Assembly (NCBI GenBank): GCA_021818665.1 | Contig: JAKATQ010000017.1 | Location: 1-18,997 of the forward strand | Source of the DNA: Nanobdellota archaeon | GTDB taxonomy: Archaea; Nanobdellota; Nanobdellia; Parvarchaeales; Parvarchaeaceae | Direction of reading: 5' to 3' | DNA: 18,997 nucleotides | Shown: one piece after another, positions 1 to 6,251 of the stretch | Layout: every line of letters begins with the position of its first letter | Position numbering within the stretch: position 1 is the first letter of the stretch | Program-made: the position numbers and the translations under genes | Notes under the pieces: generated by a model | What the model saw: the letters and a program-made list of their open reading frames with translations, nothing else | Told to the model about the DNA's origin: nothing | Databases searched by the model: none

Positions 1-8
1 CAGCGTGT

Positions 9-41
9 CCGCAGTTCGCACCACCGGACGAGGCATACCAG
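9..41. repeat. Direct repeat, copy 1 (33 bp), outside any intact gene
   Basis: These 33 bases are identical to 83-115, offset by 74 bp. Copy 2 encodes the C-terminal W-Y-A-S-S-G-G-A-N-C-G of the pilin-like gene at 76-432. Read on the minus strand, copy 1 encodes the same residues, but in another frame relative to that gene. The next two codons here (GGA CAC) are synonymous with those in copy 2 (GGG CAT), so the match continues as G-H and then runs on as Ala. A TAA at 50-52 blocks this frame upstream, and no start codon lies between it and the repeat. Copy 1 is best read as the 3' fragment of a paralogous pilin gene, or as an assembly duplication at the sequence edge. Confidence 0.85.
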
Positions 42-75
42 AAGACTAATTATAGCGATGCTGCATCTTCATCTA

Positions 76-432
76 TTAATGCCCGCAGTTCGCACCACCG
101 GACGAGGCATACCAGTGTTCAACGGTTCCATTGTACAGCTTGCAGCTTATCTGCGCGCCGTAGCTGACGTTTCCACAAGAATACTCTACGCCGGTTGCGT
201 CATTGTTAGAGTAAGAGCACCAAGCTGATGGATTATTGGACGCAGAGGCTTCAGAGCAGGCAGTGTTGCAATTATTAGCATATGCCTGTAGCGCTGCTGA
301 ATTCGGATTAGTAGCAGAGCCGAATCCTTTGAAGCCACCGAGCACGAAGACAATGAAAAGAACCAGAATTAGAAGACCTATAGCGATAAGGATGACCGTG
401 TTTATCGGCAGACCTTGTGCTTTTTTGTTCAT
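76..432 (-). CDS. Pilin-like secreted protein with class III signal peptide and six cysteines
   Basis: This is a 118-residue secreted or surface protein, probably type IV pilin-like. Residues 1-6 (MNKKAQ) are a short basic leader. They are followed by a hydrophobic segment at about 9-33 ending in G-G, the layout cut by archaeal prepilin peptidases (FlaK/PibD/EppA), plausibly after K-A before Q. The rest is polar, rich in Asn, Ser and Ala, with six cysteines able to form three disulfides and N-x-S/T sequons (NVS, NGT). A TTTAAATA box on the minus strand is centred about 25 nt before the ATG, so the mRNA is probably leaderless. The protein is small and lacks a recognisable pilin globular domain, so whether it is a pilus subunit or another surface protein is open. 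Its 3' end is partly duplicated at 9-41. Confidence 0.75.
   Translation of the reverse strand: MNKKAQGLPINTVILIAIGLLILVLFIVFVLGGFKGFGSATNPNSAALQAYANNCNTACSEASASNNPSAWCSYSNNDATGVEYSCGNVSYGAQISCKLYNGTVEHWYASSGGANCGH
83..115. repeat. Direct repeat, copy 2 (33 bp), at the 3' end of the pilin-like gene
   Basis: This is an exact 33-base match to 9-41. It lies inside the last 13 codons of the minus-strand pilin-like gene, just before its TAA at 76-78. The spacing of 74 bp is not a multiple of three, so the two copies are read in different frames. Confidence 0.85.
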
Positions 433-453
433 AAACGATAGACAAATCTATAG

Positions 454-461
454 TATTTAAA
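454..461 (-). promoter_or_regulatory. TATA box (TTTAAATA) for the pilin-like gene
   Basis: The minus-strand TTTAAATA matches the archaeal box A consensus exactly and is centred about 25 nt before the ATG at 432, which predicts a leaderless transcript. The TTTAAA core is symmetric, so weak plus-strand initiation near position 483 is conceivable. Confidence 0.6.
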
Positions 462-508
462 GCTTTTTCCTCTGCTTTTTAGATAGGCTGTTCTATTTTT
501 ACATAAGC

Positions 509-541
509 TTACGTGGTACGGATGAAGAGCCGTGCACGTAA
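509..541. other. Intergenic hairpin with about 12-bp stem
   Basis: Left arm 509-521 and right arm 530-541 pair as seven perfect base pairs (TTACGTG with CACGTAA), then one bulged G and five more pairs including one T-G, closing an 8-nt loop. It lies in the gap between the divergent pilin-like gene and DUF211, upstream of both TATA boxes, so neither predicted mRNA contains it. On the plus strand it is followed by a T-rich run at 547-556. It could be a small RNA or terminator hairpin, or an imperfect palindromic operator for the metal-transporter pair. The sequence alone does not decide. Confidence 0.5.
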
Positions 542-563
542 AGAGGTTTTATTTTTAGACAAG

Positions 564-573
564 ATATTTAAAC
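564..573 (+). promoter_or_regulatory. TATA box for the DUF211-VIT1 pair
   Basis: The A+T element ATATTTAAAC resembles box A. It predicts a transcription start near 593, about 9 nt before the ATG of DUF211 at 602. Confidence 0.5.
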
Positions 574-601
574 GCCGGATTGTTAGCATAGGATAAGGAC
601 T

Positions 602-874
602 ATGTACGTAAAAAGGCTAGTGATTGACGCGGTAAAGCCCGTCGGAGAATACAGCATAATCGACCTTGCCACGGATATGTCCCGTCATGTAAAGGACGGG
701 GCGGTATCTATAAAAGTGGAAGAGGTCGACATACGCACGGAAGGTCTCAAGATAACCCTCGAAGGCAGAAAGATCGACTTTATCGGCATCCAGAAAGCGA
801 TGAAAGAACGCGGTGCGGTGATAAACAGCCTGGATGAAGTGTCGGTAAGTGCTGATGGAAAGCGGACGGATTAG
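602..874 (+). CDS. DUF211 family protein (MTH889-like)
   Basis: This 90-residue protein matches the archaeal DUF211 family along its length: an opening strand V-K-R-L-V-I-D-A-V-K-P, a middle with E-V-D-I-R-T-E-G-L-K-I-T-L-E-G, then the D-F-I-G-I-Q-K-A-M helix and a closing V-I-N-S-L-D-E-V-S-V strand. The family has a ferredoxin-like alpha/beta fold, usually about 95 residues, and no firmly established biochemical function as far as I know. The gene overlaps the following transporter start by about 20 nt, which indicates translational coupling. I infer a role tied to that transporter, for example as a small cytoplasmic metal-sensing or regulatory subunit. The inference rests on position only. 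Confidence 0.85.
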   Translation: MYVKRLVIDAVKPVGEYSIIDLATDMSRHVKDGAVSIKVEEVDIRTEGLKITLEGRKIDFIGIQKAMKERGAVINSLDEVSVSADGKRTD

Positions 875-1406
875 GTACACCATCCTCGGCTTGAGCGACG
901 GTCTGTTCCTCGGCATAGGTCTTTCACTTGGCGTATCGTTCCTGCAAAATTACAACCTTACTTTGACGTCTATACTGCTGGTAGGGATAACCGGTGCGCT
1001 GTCCAACATGTTTTCCACGTATAACGCCGAAAACTATGCTACCGGAGAGCAGATGAGGGAGTACAAACGCTTCCTTTTCGTGAAGGACTATAATCCTGGC
1101 AAACTGGCTGGCAGCAGGCACGCCAAGAGCGTTAGGTACGCTTTCCTCAACTTTGTCTTTACGCTGCTCGGCAGCGCGATAGTGCTGGCGCCGTACGCCC
1201 TTTTTTACTTCACCGGATACGGGCACCTGCAAGAGGCCAGCGTAATATCGCTCGTAGTGAGCCTTGCCGTGCTCGGGTTGATAGGCTCGAGGTACTCCTC
1301 CGAGACTATCGGGAAGATAAAGGCGGGGCTTAGGATCGTCGGGATAGGGATAGCGATAGCCGCTGCTAGTTCAGCTGTAGGGTTAGCTCTCAGCGTGCTG
1401 GTCTAG
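855..1406 (+). CDS. VIT1/CCC1-family Fe2+/Mn2+ transporter
   Basis: This is an integral membrane protein of 183 residues from the ATG at 855; a GTG at 849 would add two. The opening R-Y-T-I-L-G-L-S-D-G-L-F-L-G-I-G-L-S-L-G is the first helix of the VIT1/CCC1 (DUF125) family with its conserved Asp. Five hydrophobic segments can be drawn at roughly residues 7-30, 36-58, 93-120, 128-149 and 157-183. A charged cytoplasmic loop (ATGEQMREYKRFLF) follows the second helix, where family members bind metal. Eukaryotic members move Fe2+ or Mn2+ out of the cytosol in exchange for protons; I infer a similar detoxification or homeostasis role here. The start lies inside DUF211, and the last 17 bases overlap the convergent nucleotidyltransferase gene, leaving no intergenic terminator. 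Confidence 0.8.
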   Translation: MESGRIRYTILGLSDGLFLGIGLSLGVSFLQNYNLTLTSILLVGITGALSNMFSTYNAENYATGEQMREYKRFLFVKDYNPGKLAGSRHAKSVRYAFLNFVFTLLGSAIVLAPYALFYFTGYGHLQEASVISLVVSLAVLGLIGSRYSSETIGKIKAGLRIVGIGIAIAAASSAVGLALSVLV

Positions 1407-2244
1407 AAACCGGTTTGCCGTTTTGGGCGAGCCTGTCCATCCTTTCATTGAACTTCATGCCTTTGGATATTATCTTGTCTATATCACTGCCCGTCATGTC
1501 AACTTTCTCCCCATGGATCAGACGTCTCCCAAGCGAGAATATCTCGCTGAACGTCGCTATGTCTTCAGCGTTTACGACCTTCGCCTTCTGTAGCGACTCC
1601 AGCATCTCGTTGATCACTTCCGGCGACGGCGGTACTTCACCGTGCCGCATTATCACCGCTTGGGCGGAATTGACGACCGACCAGTAGACGTCGGTGACCG
1701 CACCAGCCATCCTGAGCCTCGCAGAATCTCCATAAAGCTGGCTCCTCGCAAGGGCCGCATAGATCGACTCCTCCGTCGGTTTTATCTCGCCTTTCTGGAG
1801 AAGGACCTGCAGCGGCTCAAAGTATCCTGTGTCTATGAGCGGGACGCCGTATTTCAGCACGTTTATCGACACCGGATCCGCGGCTATCACACCCCTCCAG
1901 AACGCGGTGAGCGTGACGAAGTTAAGGTGGAGTTTTATCGACTTCTCGGCCTTTACGAGCCCGTCTACGTCAGTATAAAAGCCCCCCATAAGCTTGTTGT
2001 CAAGGACGTTAAGCACGTCGTCCATCACGACCATTATATCCACATCGCTTTTCGGCGTTTCCTTCCCCTTGGTGAAGGAGCCGAAAAGTACTATCGTCTT
2101 TATCATCTTGGGATATTTCGCGAACATTTCCCTTGCGAATTTATAAGCTGCATCGTATCCGCGCAATACCAACTTCCCCTGTTCGCTGTTTTCGTCCATA
2201 TCAAAAACTCGGTGCCCCCGAAAATCCCCCACCTCTTTTTTCAT
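1390..2244 (-). CDS. Nucleotidyltransferase (MNT-type) with HEPN-like C-terminal domain
   Basis: This 284-residue protein has a Pol-beta-type nucleotidyltransferase domain near residues 30-115. The motif I-V-L-F-G-S-F-T-K-G-K-E-T-P-K-S-D-V-D-I supplies the G55-S56 signature and the metal ligands D67 and D69. The position expected for the third acidic ligand reads L-H-L-N-F, with Asn108, so activity is uncertain. Residues 160-265 look all-helical and end in S-L-G-R-R-L-I-H-G-E, resembling the R-x4-H region of HEPN domains but with Gly where the first Arg would be. MNT and HEPN proteins are usually separate partners; here both seem to be in one chain. The ATG at 2244 overlaps the upstream gene by 44 nt. 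An ATG at 2199, one base after that gene's stop, is a credible alternative. The HEPN assignment is weaker than the MNT one. Confidence 0.75.
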   Translation of the reverse strand: MKKEVGDFRGHRVFDMDENSEQGKLVLRGYDAAYKFAREMFAKYPKMIKTIVLFGSFTKGKETPKSDVDIMVVMDDVLNVLDNKLMGGFYTDVDGLVKAEKSIKLHLNFVTLTAFWRGVIAADPVSINVLKYGVPLIDTGYFEPLQVLLQKGEIKPTEESIYAALARSQLYGDSARLRMAGAVTDVYWSVVNSAQAVIMRHGEVPPSPEVINEMLESLQKAKVVNAEDIATFSEIFSLGRRLIHGEKVDMTGSDIDKIISKGMKFNERMDRLAQNGKPVSRPAR

Positions 2245-3865
2245 TCATGTATCCTGCGCCCGTCGCAGGAAGTATCCCAGAAAAACTACTGTACGTAGGG
2301 AAGAAGTCTCCTTTGAGCCCAAGGTCCGAATAGCTCGCGTAATCACCTATAATGGACGAGTACGGCGCGGCAGCGTAGTCCGGAAGGCTTTTATAAGGCG
2401 TGTTACCGAACAGCGGCGCGTCCATGTACTGATACGACACACCTGCACCGACGTCGATACCGCCGGTGCCCCCAAAAACCTCCATTATAGCGGGCGCCTC
2501 TACGCCTGCGTTTTTCAGCGCCTCGTATATCTCCTTGACCGGGGCGTTACCTTCTCCTAACGGAAGGTGTGCATCCACATGCCCCATGTTGTCGTTTAGG
2601 TGGTATCGCTTCAGGTAGTCCTTGGTGCTCTTTGCCATCTCTATTATTTCACGGTCCGTGTACGGTTTTCCGGTCTTCGGGTTAGTATAAGATTTGAAGA
2701 TGTTCAGGTGACCCACATCCAGATTTATCCCTATCATCTGCTCGCTTATCTCTTCTGCCGAACTTCTTGAAAGACCGTCGCGTTTTTGGAGCTCCTTTAC
2801 CAGAAGCGCGCGCGCTTCTTTCACGGCAGCCGCGGTTTCAGCAGGATTGCTTAAGGACATGTCGGGAGTCATGGTGTTTTCTACGAGTATCATAGGCTTA
2901 GTCTTCGTGCGTTCGTAAGAGAAAAGCGCTGCATCCTTTATGCCCTCGGCTGCGAGTTTCGGCGCCTTCTGCTCGAACGTCGTAAAGCGCTTGTCTAGGT
3001 TCTGAGTCTCCAGTTCGAGTATCTTACGTCTCCTTTCTAAGTCTTCCGTCATCTGGCTGAAGGCTTCGCTTCTCTTTGTCAGTTCTTCCACTTTACTTCG
3101 ATCCCCCTTAGCGGCGGCTACGGCGAGTTCAGCCGCCAGCGCACGGTTGTTGTACTCGAGATTGCGTTTTGTGATCTCAAGGTTGGCTATTTCCTGACTG
3201 GCCTGCATCCTCGACTGGTCTTTTTTGAAGTCGAATGCCGCCTGCGGGGATAGCTCTACTGCCCCATCGACCTCTTTTATGCCGCTCTTTAGGCGGTTAT
3301 ATGTATCCTCGCCGTATATGTCCTTGAACTTCGCTATGTTCATATTGCTGAACTTTTCCGGACCCACCGCCATGACTTTGTTTTCGTTGTTGTCGTAGGC
3401 CACTATGCGCGCGTTCTTGTCGGGATTACCGAACTGGTCGAATGCGGCGTGGAATATCACCGGCATGTTCTTCCTGCCCATAGTCGCACCTATGTCGTCA
3501 GCAAACTTTATCGCTTCGTTTGCCTCATGTGTGGACAGTCTCTTATAATCTGGATCTCGTTTGCCGGAATTCGGGTCTATACCCGCGAAGTTTATGGCCC
3601 ATGGGGCGTGTACGCTAAGGTCTACGTCGTTTGTCCTCGCGAGGTTCGCTATCGCCTGCCTCTCCGTCTTGCCGAGGCCTTCGGCCGAGGTGCCCCTCTC
3701 TCCACCAAGACCGTACATGCTAGCGAGGTCTATCTCCGCCATCTGCGTGCCGGACCTTAGTATCTTTGCGAACGCCGCCAGCTGGTCGTGCTCTCCGATG
3801 GAAAGCCCCAGCGCCTTCGTCTTGAAAGCATTGCTAAACTCATTGTTCAGTACGTAATCGGTCAT
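2201..3865 (-). CDS. Endonuclease IV/xylose isomerase-fold protein with long coiled-coil insertion
   Basis: From the ATG at 3865 this is 554 residues. It carries the metal-site pattern of the AP endonuclease 2/xylose-isomerase-like TIM barrel superfamily: H86 (S-V-H-A-P-W-A-I-N-F), H139 (V-I-F-H-A-A-F), E329 (I-L-V-E-N-T), D383 and H386 (L-D-V-G-H-L-N), H422 (Y-H-L-N-D-N), D431 and H433 (V-D-A-H-L-P-L-G-E-G) and E462 (I-M-E-V-F). These correspond in order to the nine Zn ligands of endonuclease IV. Between H139 and E329, where endonuclease IV has only about 36 residues, there are about 190, including a highly charged helix at about 205-305 that looks like a coiled coil. About 85 Tyr/Ser/Gly-rich residues follow the barrel. 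It may be a DNA-repair AP endonuclease or a sugar isomerase; the H-L-x-D-N...H-L-P-L-G-E-G stretch is also seen in isomerases. An upstream ATG at 3934 would add 23 residues. I prefer 3865 because of an AGGA about 8 nt upstream and a nearer TATA-like element. Confidence 0.7.
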   Translation of the reverse strand: MTDYVLNNEFSNAFKTKALGLSIGEHDQLAAFAKILRSGTQMAEIDLASMYGLGGERGTSAEGLGKTERQAIANLARTNDVDLSVHAPWAINFAGIDPNSGKRDPDYKRLSTHEANEAIKFADDIGATMGRKNMPVIFHAAFDQFGNPDKNARIVAYDNNENKVMAVGPEKFSNMNIAKFKDIYGEDTYNRLKSGIKEVDGAVELSPQAAFDFKKDQSRMQASQEIANLEITKRNLEYNNRALAAELAVAAAKGDRSKVEELTKRSEAFSQMTEDLERRRKILELETQNLDKRFTTFEQKAPKLAAEGIKDAALFSYERTKTKPMILVENTMTPDMSLSNPAETAAAVKEARALLVKELQKRDGLSRSSAEEISEQMIGINLDVGHLNIFKSYTNPKTGKPYTDREIIEMAKSTKDYLKRYHLNDNMGHVDAHLPLGEGNAPVKEIYEALKNAGVEAPAIMEVFGGTGGIDVGAGVSYQYMDAPLFGNTPYKSLPDYAAAPYSSIIGDYASYSDLGLKGDFFPTYSSFSGILPATGAGYMNEKRGGGFSGAPSF

Positions 3866-3900
3866 ATTTTGTATCCTATAAGATTGAACGTATTCGTTGG

Positions 3901-3908
3901 ATTTATAG
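3901..3908 (-). promoter_or_regulatory. TATA-like element (CTATAAAT) near the TIM-barrel gene start
   Basis: The minus-strand CTATAAAT predicts transcription starting near 3880 and a 15-nt leader before the ATG at 3865. If used, it excludes the ATG at 3934. The match to box A is weaker than that of the element at 3986-3993. Confidence 0.35.
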
Positions 3909-3985
3909 GTTTTAAGCCGTATTATACAACCCATCTCTGCCGTAAAATCACGGTAGCGTTCTTTAGCTTATTGGATGTTAACTAA

Positions 3986-3993
3986 TATATAAA
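3986..3993 (-). promoter_or_regulatory. TATA box (TTTATATA), minus strand
   Basis: TTTATATA is an exact box A match facing the TIM-barrel gene. It predicts a start near 3965, upstream of both candidate ATGs (3934 and 3865), so it would give either a 30-nt or a roughly 100-nt leader. The leader contains a short inverted repeat, CCGT-N6-ACGG, at about 3945-3958. Confidence 0.5.
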
Positions 3994-4043
3994 TCTTTCT
4001 TTACTATTAAATAGTTATTTTTTGACTATTACTATCGGACAAG

Positions 4044-4051
4044 CTTTATAT
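4044..4051 (+). promoter_or_regulatory. TATA box for ABCE1
   Basis: CTTTATAT lies about 48 nt before the ABCE1 ATG and predicts a start near 4073, leaving a leader of about 23 nt. An ATG at 4076 in this leader is out of frame with ABCE1. Confidence 0.5.
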
Positions 4052-4095
4052 TGGTTCCGGTTAAAGAATAACGCTATGAGGATGCCGCTTCTAAA

Positions 4096-5814
4096 ATGAG
4101 GGTTGCAGTAATAAAAGAGAGCGAGTGCGAAGCTCCGGATAACTGTGACTATGTATGCGCGGCCGTGTGTCCGCGTGTCAGAGAGGGCTTTACCCACACG
4201 GTCTATGCCAAGGAAAACAAGAAAGCCGCTATAGACGAAGACCTGTGCATCTCCTGCGGCATCTGCGTAAAGCGGTGCCCGTTTGATGCTATAAGGATAA
4301 TAAACCTGCCGGATGAGATGGCTCGAGAGCTGGTTTTCCAATACGGACAAAATGCCTTCAGAACTTTCAACATAGCCAGTCCAATGGAGGGCAAGATCAT
4401 TGGACTGGTAGGCAGAAACGGGATAGGAAAGACTACCAATGTTAACCTCGTTTCCGGTGATCTAGTGCCGAACTTCGGCGCCTTTCAGAATCCTCCGCAG
4501 AAAACAGAGGTCCTAAAAAGGTTCCGTGGAAAGGATATACAGCCATACCTCACGAGGCTCTATGAAGGCGGAGTCTCCGTGAGCAAAAAGCCGCAGGATA
4601 TTGTACTGAGCGGCAGGGTGAGCGACATCGTGACGGAGAACAAATACGGCCTTGTTAGAAAAGAACTAATGGACAGAGACGCGCAGACGCTGTCGGGCGG
4701 GGAGACACAGCTGGTCGCCATAGCGCGGGCGCTAGACGCAGATTCTTCTGTATATATCCTAGACGAGCCCATGAACTATCTTGACATAGCCCATAGGATA
4801 AAAATAGCGGAAGCCGTCAGGACTAACCTAGCCGGAAAAACGACAGTCGTGGTTGAACACGACCTAATAATGTTAGATTACTTGACAGATTTCATACAAA
4901 TACTGTACGGTTCCGATGCAAACTATGGCATCGCATCGCACCTTATGGTGTCTAGGAACGGAATAAACTCCTATATAAAAGGCTACCTTCCCGTCGAGAA
5001 CGTACGATTCAGAGACTACGAAATAAAGATAAGAAAAACTTTAGGCGCCGGTACGTCCCACGAAGTCGTTTCGTGGCCGGATTTCGAGACAGAAGTCGGA
5101 CGGTTTAGACTTAAGACAAAAGCCGGAAAGCTTTTCGAAGGCGACATAGTCGGCGTAATAGGAGAGAATGGCATCGGCAAGACCACGTTCATGCGTTCGC
5201 TGGTCGGCCTTATCGACACGAACGTGGGCCGGCTGAACTTAGGAATAAAGATAGGTTATAAACCGCAGTTCATACAACGATTCACTGCGCTGGTCGGAGA
5301 CGTATTCAGCGGCATAAAACCTGCCTATGGTGACGATCGAGATTTTCAGGATTTGATCAACAAGATGGAAGTGAATAAGCTGTTAAACAAGAACGTGAAC
5401 TCATTGTCCGGTGGCGAGCTGCAGAAAGTCGCGATAATAACGACACTGATGTCGAACGCCGACGTTTTCATGCTCGACGAGCCGTCGGCGAACCTTGATA
5501 TTGAGGATCGTCTCAACGTGATGTCGGTGATATCGTCCTTCGTGAGCTCAAAGAAAAAATGTGCGATTGTCGTGGATCACGACGTGATGTTCCTTGATTC
5601 GGTGTGCTCGAAGACCATACTTTTCCGCGGCGAGGGCGGAAAGAGTGGTTTTTCCGATGAGATAGTAGAGACGACGGAGGCTATAAACAATTTCTTGAAA
5701 AGGGCCGGCGTGACTATGCGCAGGGACTCGGAAACTGGCAGGCCACGCATAAATCAAAGAGGAAGCCGCATGGATTCTGAACAGAAAGCGAGCGGCAGGT
5801 TCTTCAGCGAATAA
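4096..5814 (+). CDS. abce1: ABCE1/RLI, ribosome-recycling Fe-S ATPase
   Basis: This 572-residue soluble twin-ATPase splits post-termination ribosomes into subunits together with release factor aRF1. Eight N-terminal cysteines (C11, C17, C21, C25, C51, C54, C57, C61) bind two [4Fe-4S] clusters, the last four in C-I-S-C-G-I-C-V-K-R-C-P. The first ATPase domain has Walker A G-R-N-G-I-G-K-T-T (106-114), signature L-S-G-G-E (199-203), Walker B I-L-D-E-P (221-225) and H255. The second has G-E-N-G-I-G-K-T-T (356-364), L-S-G-G-E-L (437-442), M-L-D-E-P (459-463) and H495, here in V-D-H-D where V-E-H-D is usual. The C-terminal G-S-R-M-D-S-E-Q-K...G-R-F-F tail is typical. It is nearly full family length (about 590) with both ATP sites intact. 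It stands alone with its own promoter. Confidence 0.97.
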   Translation: MRVAVIKESECEAPDNCDYVCAAVCPRVREGFTHTVYAKENKKAAIDEDLCISCGICVKRCPFDAIRIINLPDEMARELVFQYGQNAFRTFNIASPMEGKIIGLVGRNGIGKTTNVNLVSGDLVPNFGAFQNPPQKTEVLKRFRGKDIQPYLTRLYEGGVSVSKKPQDIVLSGRVSDIVTENKYGLVRKELMDRDAQTLSGGETQLVAIARALDADSSVYILDEPMNYLDIAHRIKIAEAVRTNLAGKTTVVVEHDLIMLDYLTDFIQILYGSDANYGIASHLMVSRNGINSYIKGYLPVENVRFRDYEIKIRKTLGAGTSHEVVSWPDFETEVGRFRLKTKAGKLFEGDIVGVIGENGIGKTTFMRSLVGLIDTNVGRLNLGIKIGYKPQFIQRFTALVGDVFSGIKPAYGDDRDFQDLINKMEVNKLLNKNVNSLSGGELQKVAIITTLMSNADVFMLDEPSANLDIEDRLNVMSVISSFVSSKKKCAIVVDHDVMFLDSVCSKTILFRGEGGKSGFSDEIVETTEAINNFLKRAGVTMRRDSETGRPRINQRGSRMDSEQKASGRFFSE

Positions 5815-5830
5815 AACGCCGTTTTTATCT
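5813..5830 (+). terminator. T-tract terminator after ABCE1
   Basis: The stop codon is followed at once by a short inverted repeat (AAAACG/CGTTTT around one base) running into TTTTT. Archaeal RNA polymerase terminates at T-rich runs, so this is a likely ABCE1 terminator. The repeat is too tight to form a real hairpin. Confidence 0.4.
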
Positions 5831-5892
5831 TCTGCTGAGTGACAACATGGCCGCGATATTTCTCCACACGAAATGACGAGGTAATACTCTGG

Positions 5893-5902
5893 TAATATAA
5901 AA
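5893..5902 (+). promoter_or_regulatory. TATA box for the small helical protein gene
   Basis: TAATATAAAA predicts a start near 5923 and a leader of about 28 nt, which contains the Shine-Dalgarno sequence of the gene at 5952. Confidence 0.45.
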
Positions 5903-5939
5903 TTAGTCCTTTTAGAATAGTTCGTCTCATATCTGTATT

Positions 5940-5945
5940 GAGGTG
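5940..5945 (+). promoter_or_regulatory. Shine-Dalgarno site GAGGTG deciding the start at 5952
   Basis: GAGGTG complements the archaeal 16S rRNA 3' end and lies 6 nt before the ATG at 5952. A GTG at 5943, which would extend the frame by three codons, is inside this site and is therefore unlikely to be the start. Confidence 0.6.
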
Positions 5946-5951
5946 GGGGAT

Positions 5952-6197
5952 ATGGATAAGGGGGTGGAGGAACTTAAAAAATTGTACGAGCGCCTGCTCG
6001 AACACATTACACTGTACAACCAGTACAGGAACAATGTGGGCTTCGACAAAGCCGTAGAACTGAGCAAGCGACTTGTAAGAATAAACGACTTGGCTATAAA
6101 GAACGGTACATACAAAGGCGACTTGGAGACGGATTTGAGTGACTTTGAGAACAAATTGATATCTGAGAAAAACAACCGGGCTGTGCTGTTTATTTAG
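5952..6197 (+). CDS. Small charged helical protein, function unknown
   Basis: This is an 81-residue hypothetical protein from the ATG at 5952, which has a well-placed GAGGTG site. The sequence is rich in Lys, Glu, Leu and Asp with no Cys, signal peptide or membrane segment. It should form two or three amphipathic helices (residues 3-25, 30-47 and 58-72), possibly a small helical bundle or coiled-coil adaptor. It has its own TATA box and is separated from ABCE1 by 137 nt, so it is probably an independent transcript. I do not recognise the family. Good translation signals and a plausible composition make it likely to be a real gene. Confidence 0.6.
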   Translation: MDKGVEELKKLYERLLEHITLYNQYRNNVGFDKAVELSKRLVRINDLAIKNGTYKGDLETDLSDFENKLISEKNNRAVLFI

Positions 6198-6223
6198 GCT
6201 TTTTATCGCAGGCGAGTGCTGTG

Positions 6224-6241
6224 GGCGGGCTACCGCCCGCC
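6224..6241. terminator. GC-rich hairpin between convergent genes
   Basis: A perfect 7-bp GC stem (GGCGGGC with GCCCGCC) closes a 4-nt loop. It lies 26 nt after the stop of the small helical protein gene and 10 nt after the stop of the convergent pilin-like gene. A plus-strand T-run (6200-6204) precedes it and no T-tract follows it on either strand. It may stabilise 3' ends or separate the converging transcripts. Confidence 0.4.
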
Positions 6242-6251
6242 AGTATCTTCT

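Noticed and set aside
617..1232. Two minus-strand open frames opposite DUF211 and VIT1
   Set aside because: DUF211 and the VIT1 helices match known families on plus, and no promoter faces the minus frames.
2224..2235. Minus-strand GAGGTGGGGGAT, identical to the Shine-Dalgarno region at 5940-5951
   Set aside because: No start codon lies 5-10 nt downstream; the next ATG (2199) is 25 nt away. It is explained as codons of the overlapping genes.
1642..2298. Long plus-strand open frame (218 codons) opposite the nucleotidyltransferase gene
   Set aside because: It is antisense to a gene with clear motifs, has no promoter or ribosome site, and its translation has no recognisable domain.
5815..5939. 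Possible C/D box RNA in the gap after ABCE1
   Set aside because: A CTGA-like tetramer is present, but no proper C box (RTGATGA) or C'/D' spacing was found.
5943..5951. GTG start at 5943 extending the small helical protein
   Set aside because: The GTG is part of the GAGGTG ribosome site that serves the ATG at 5952.
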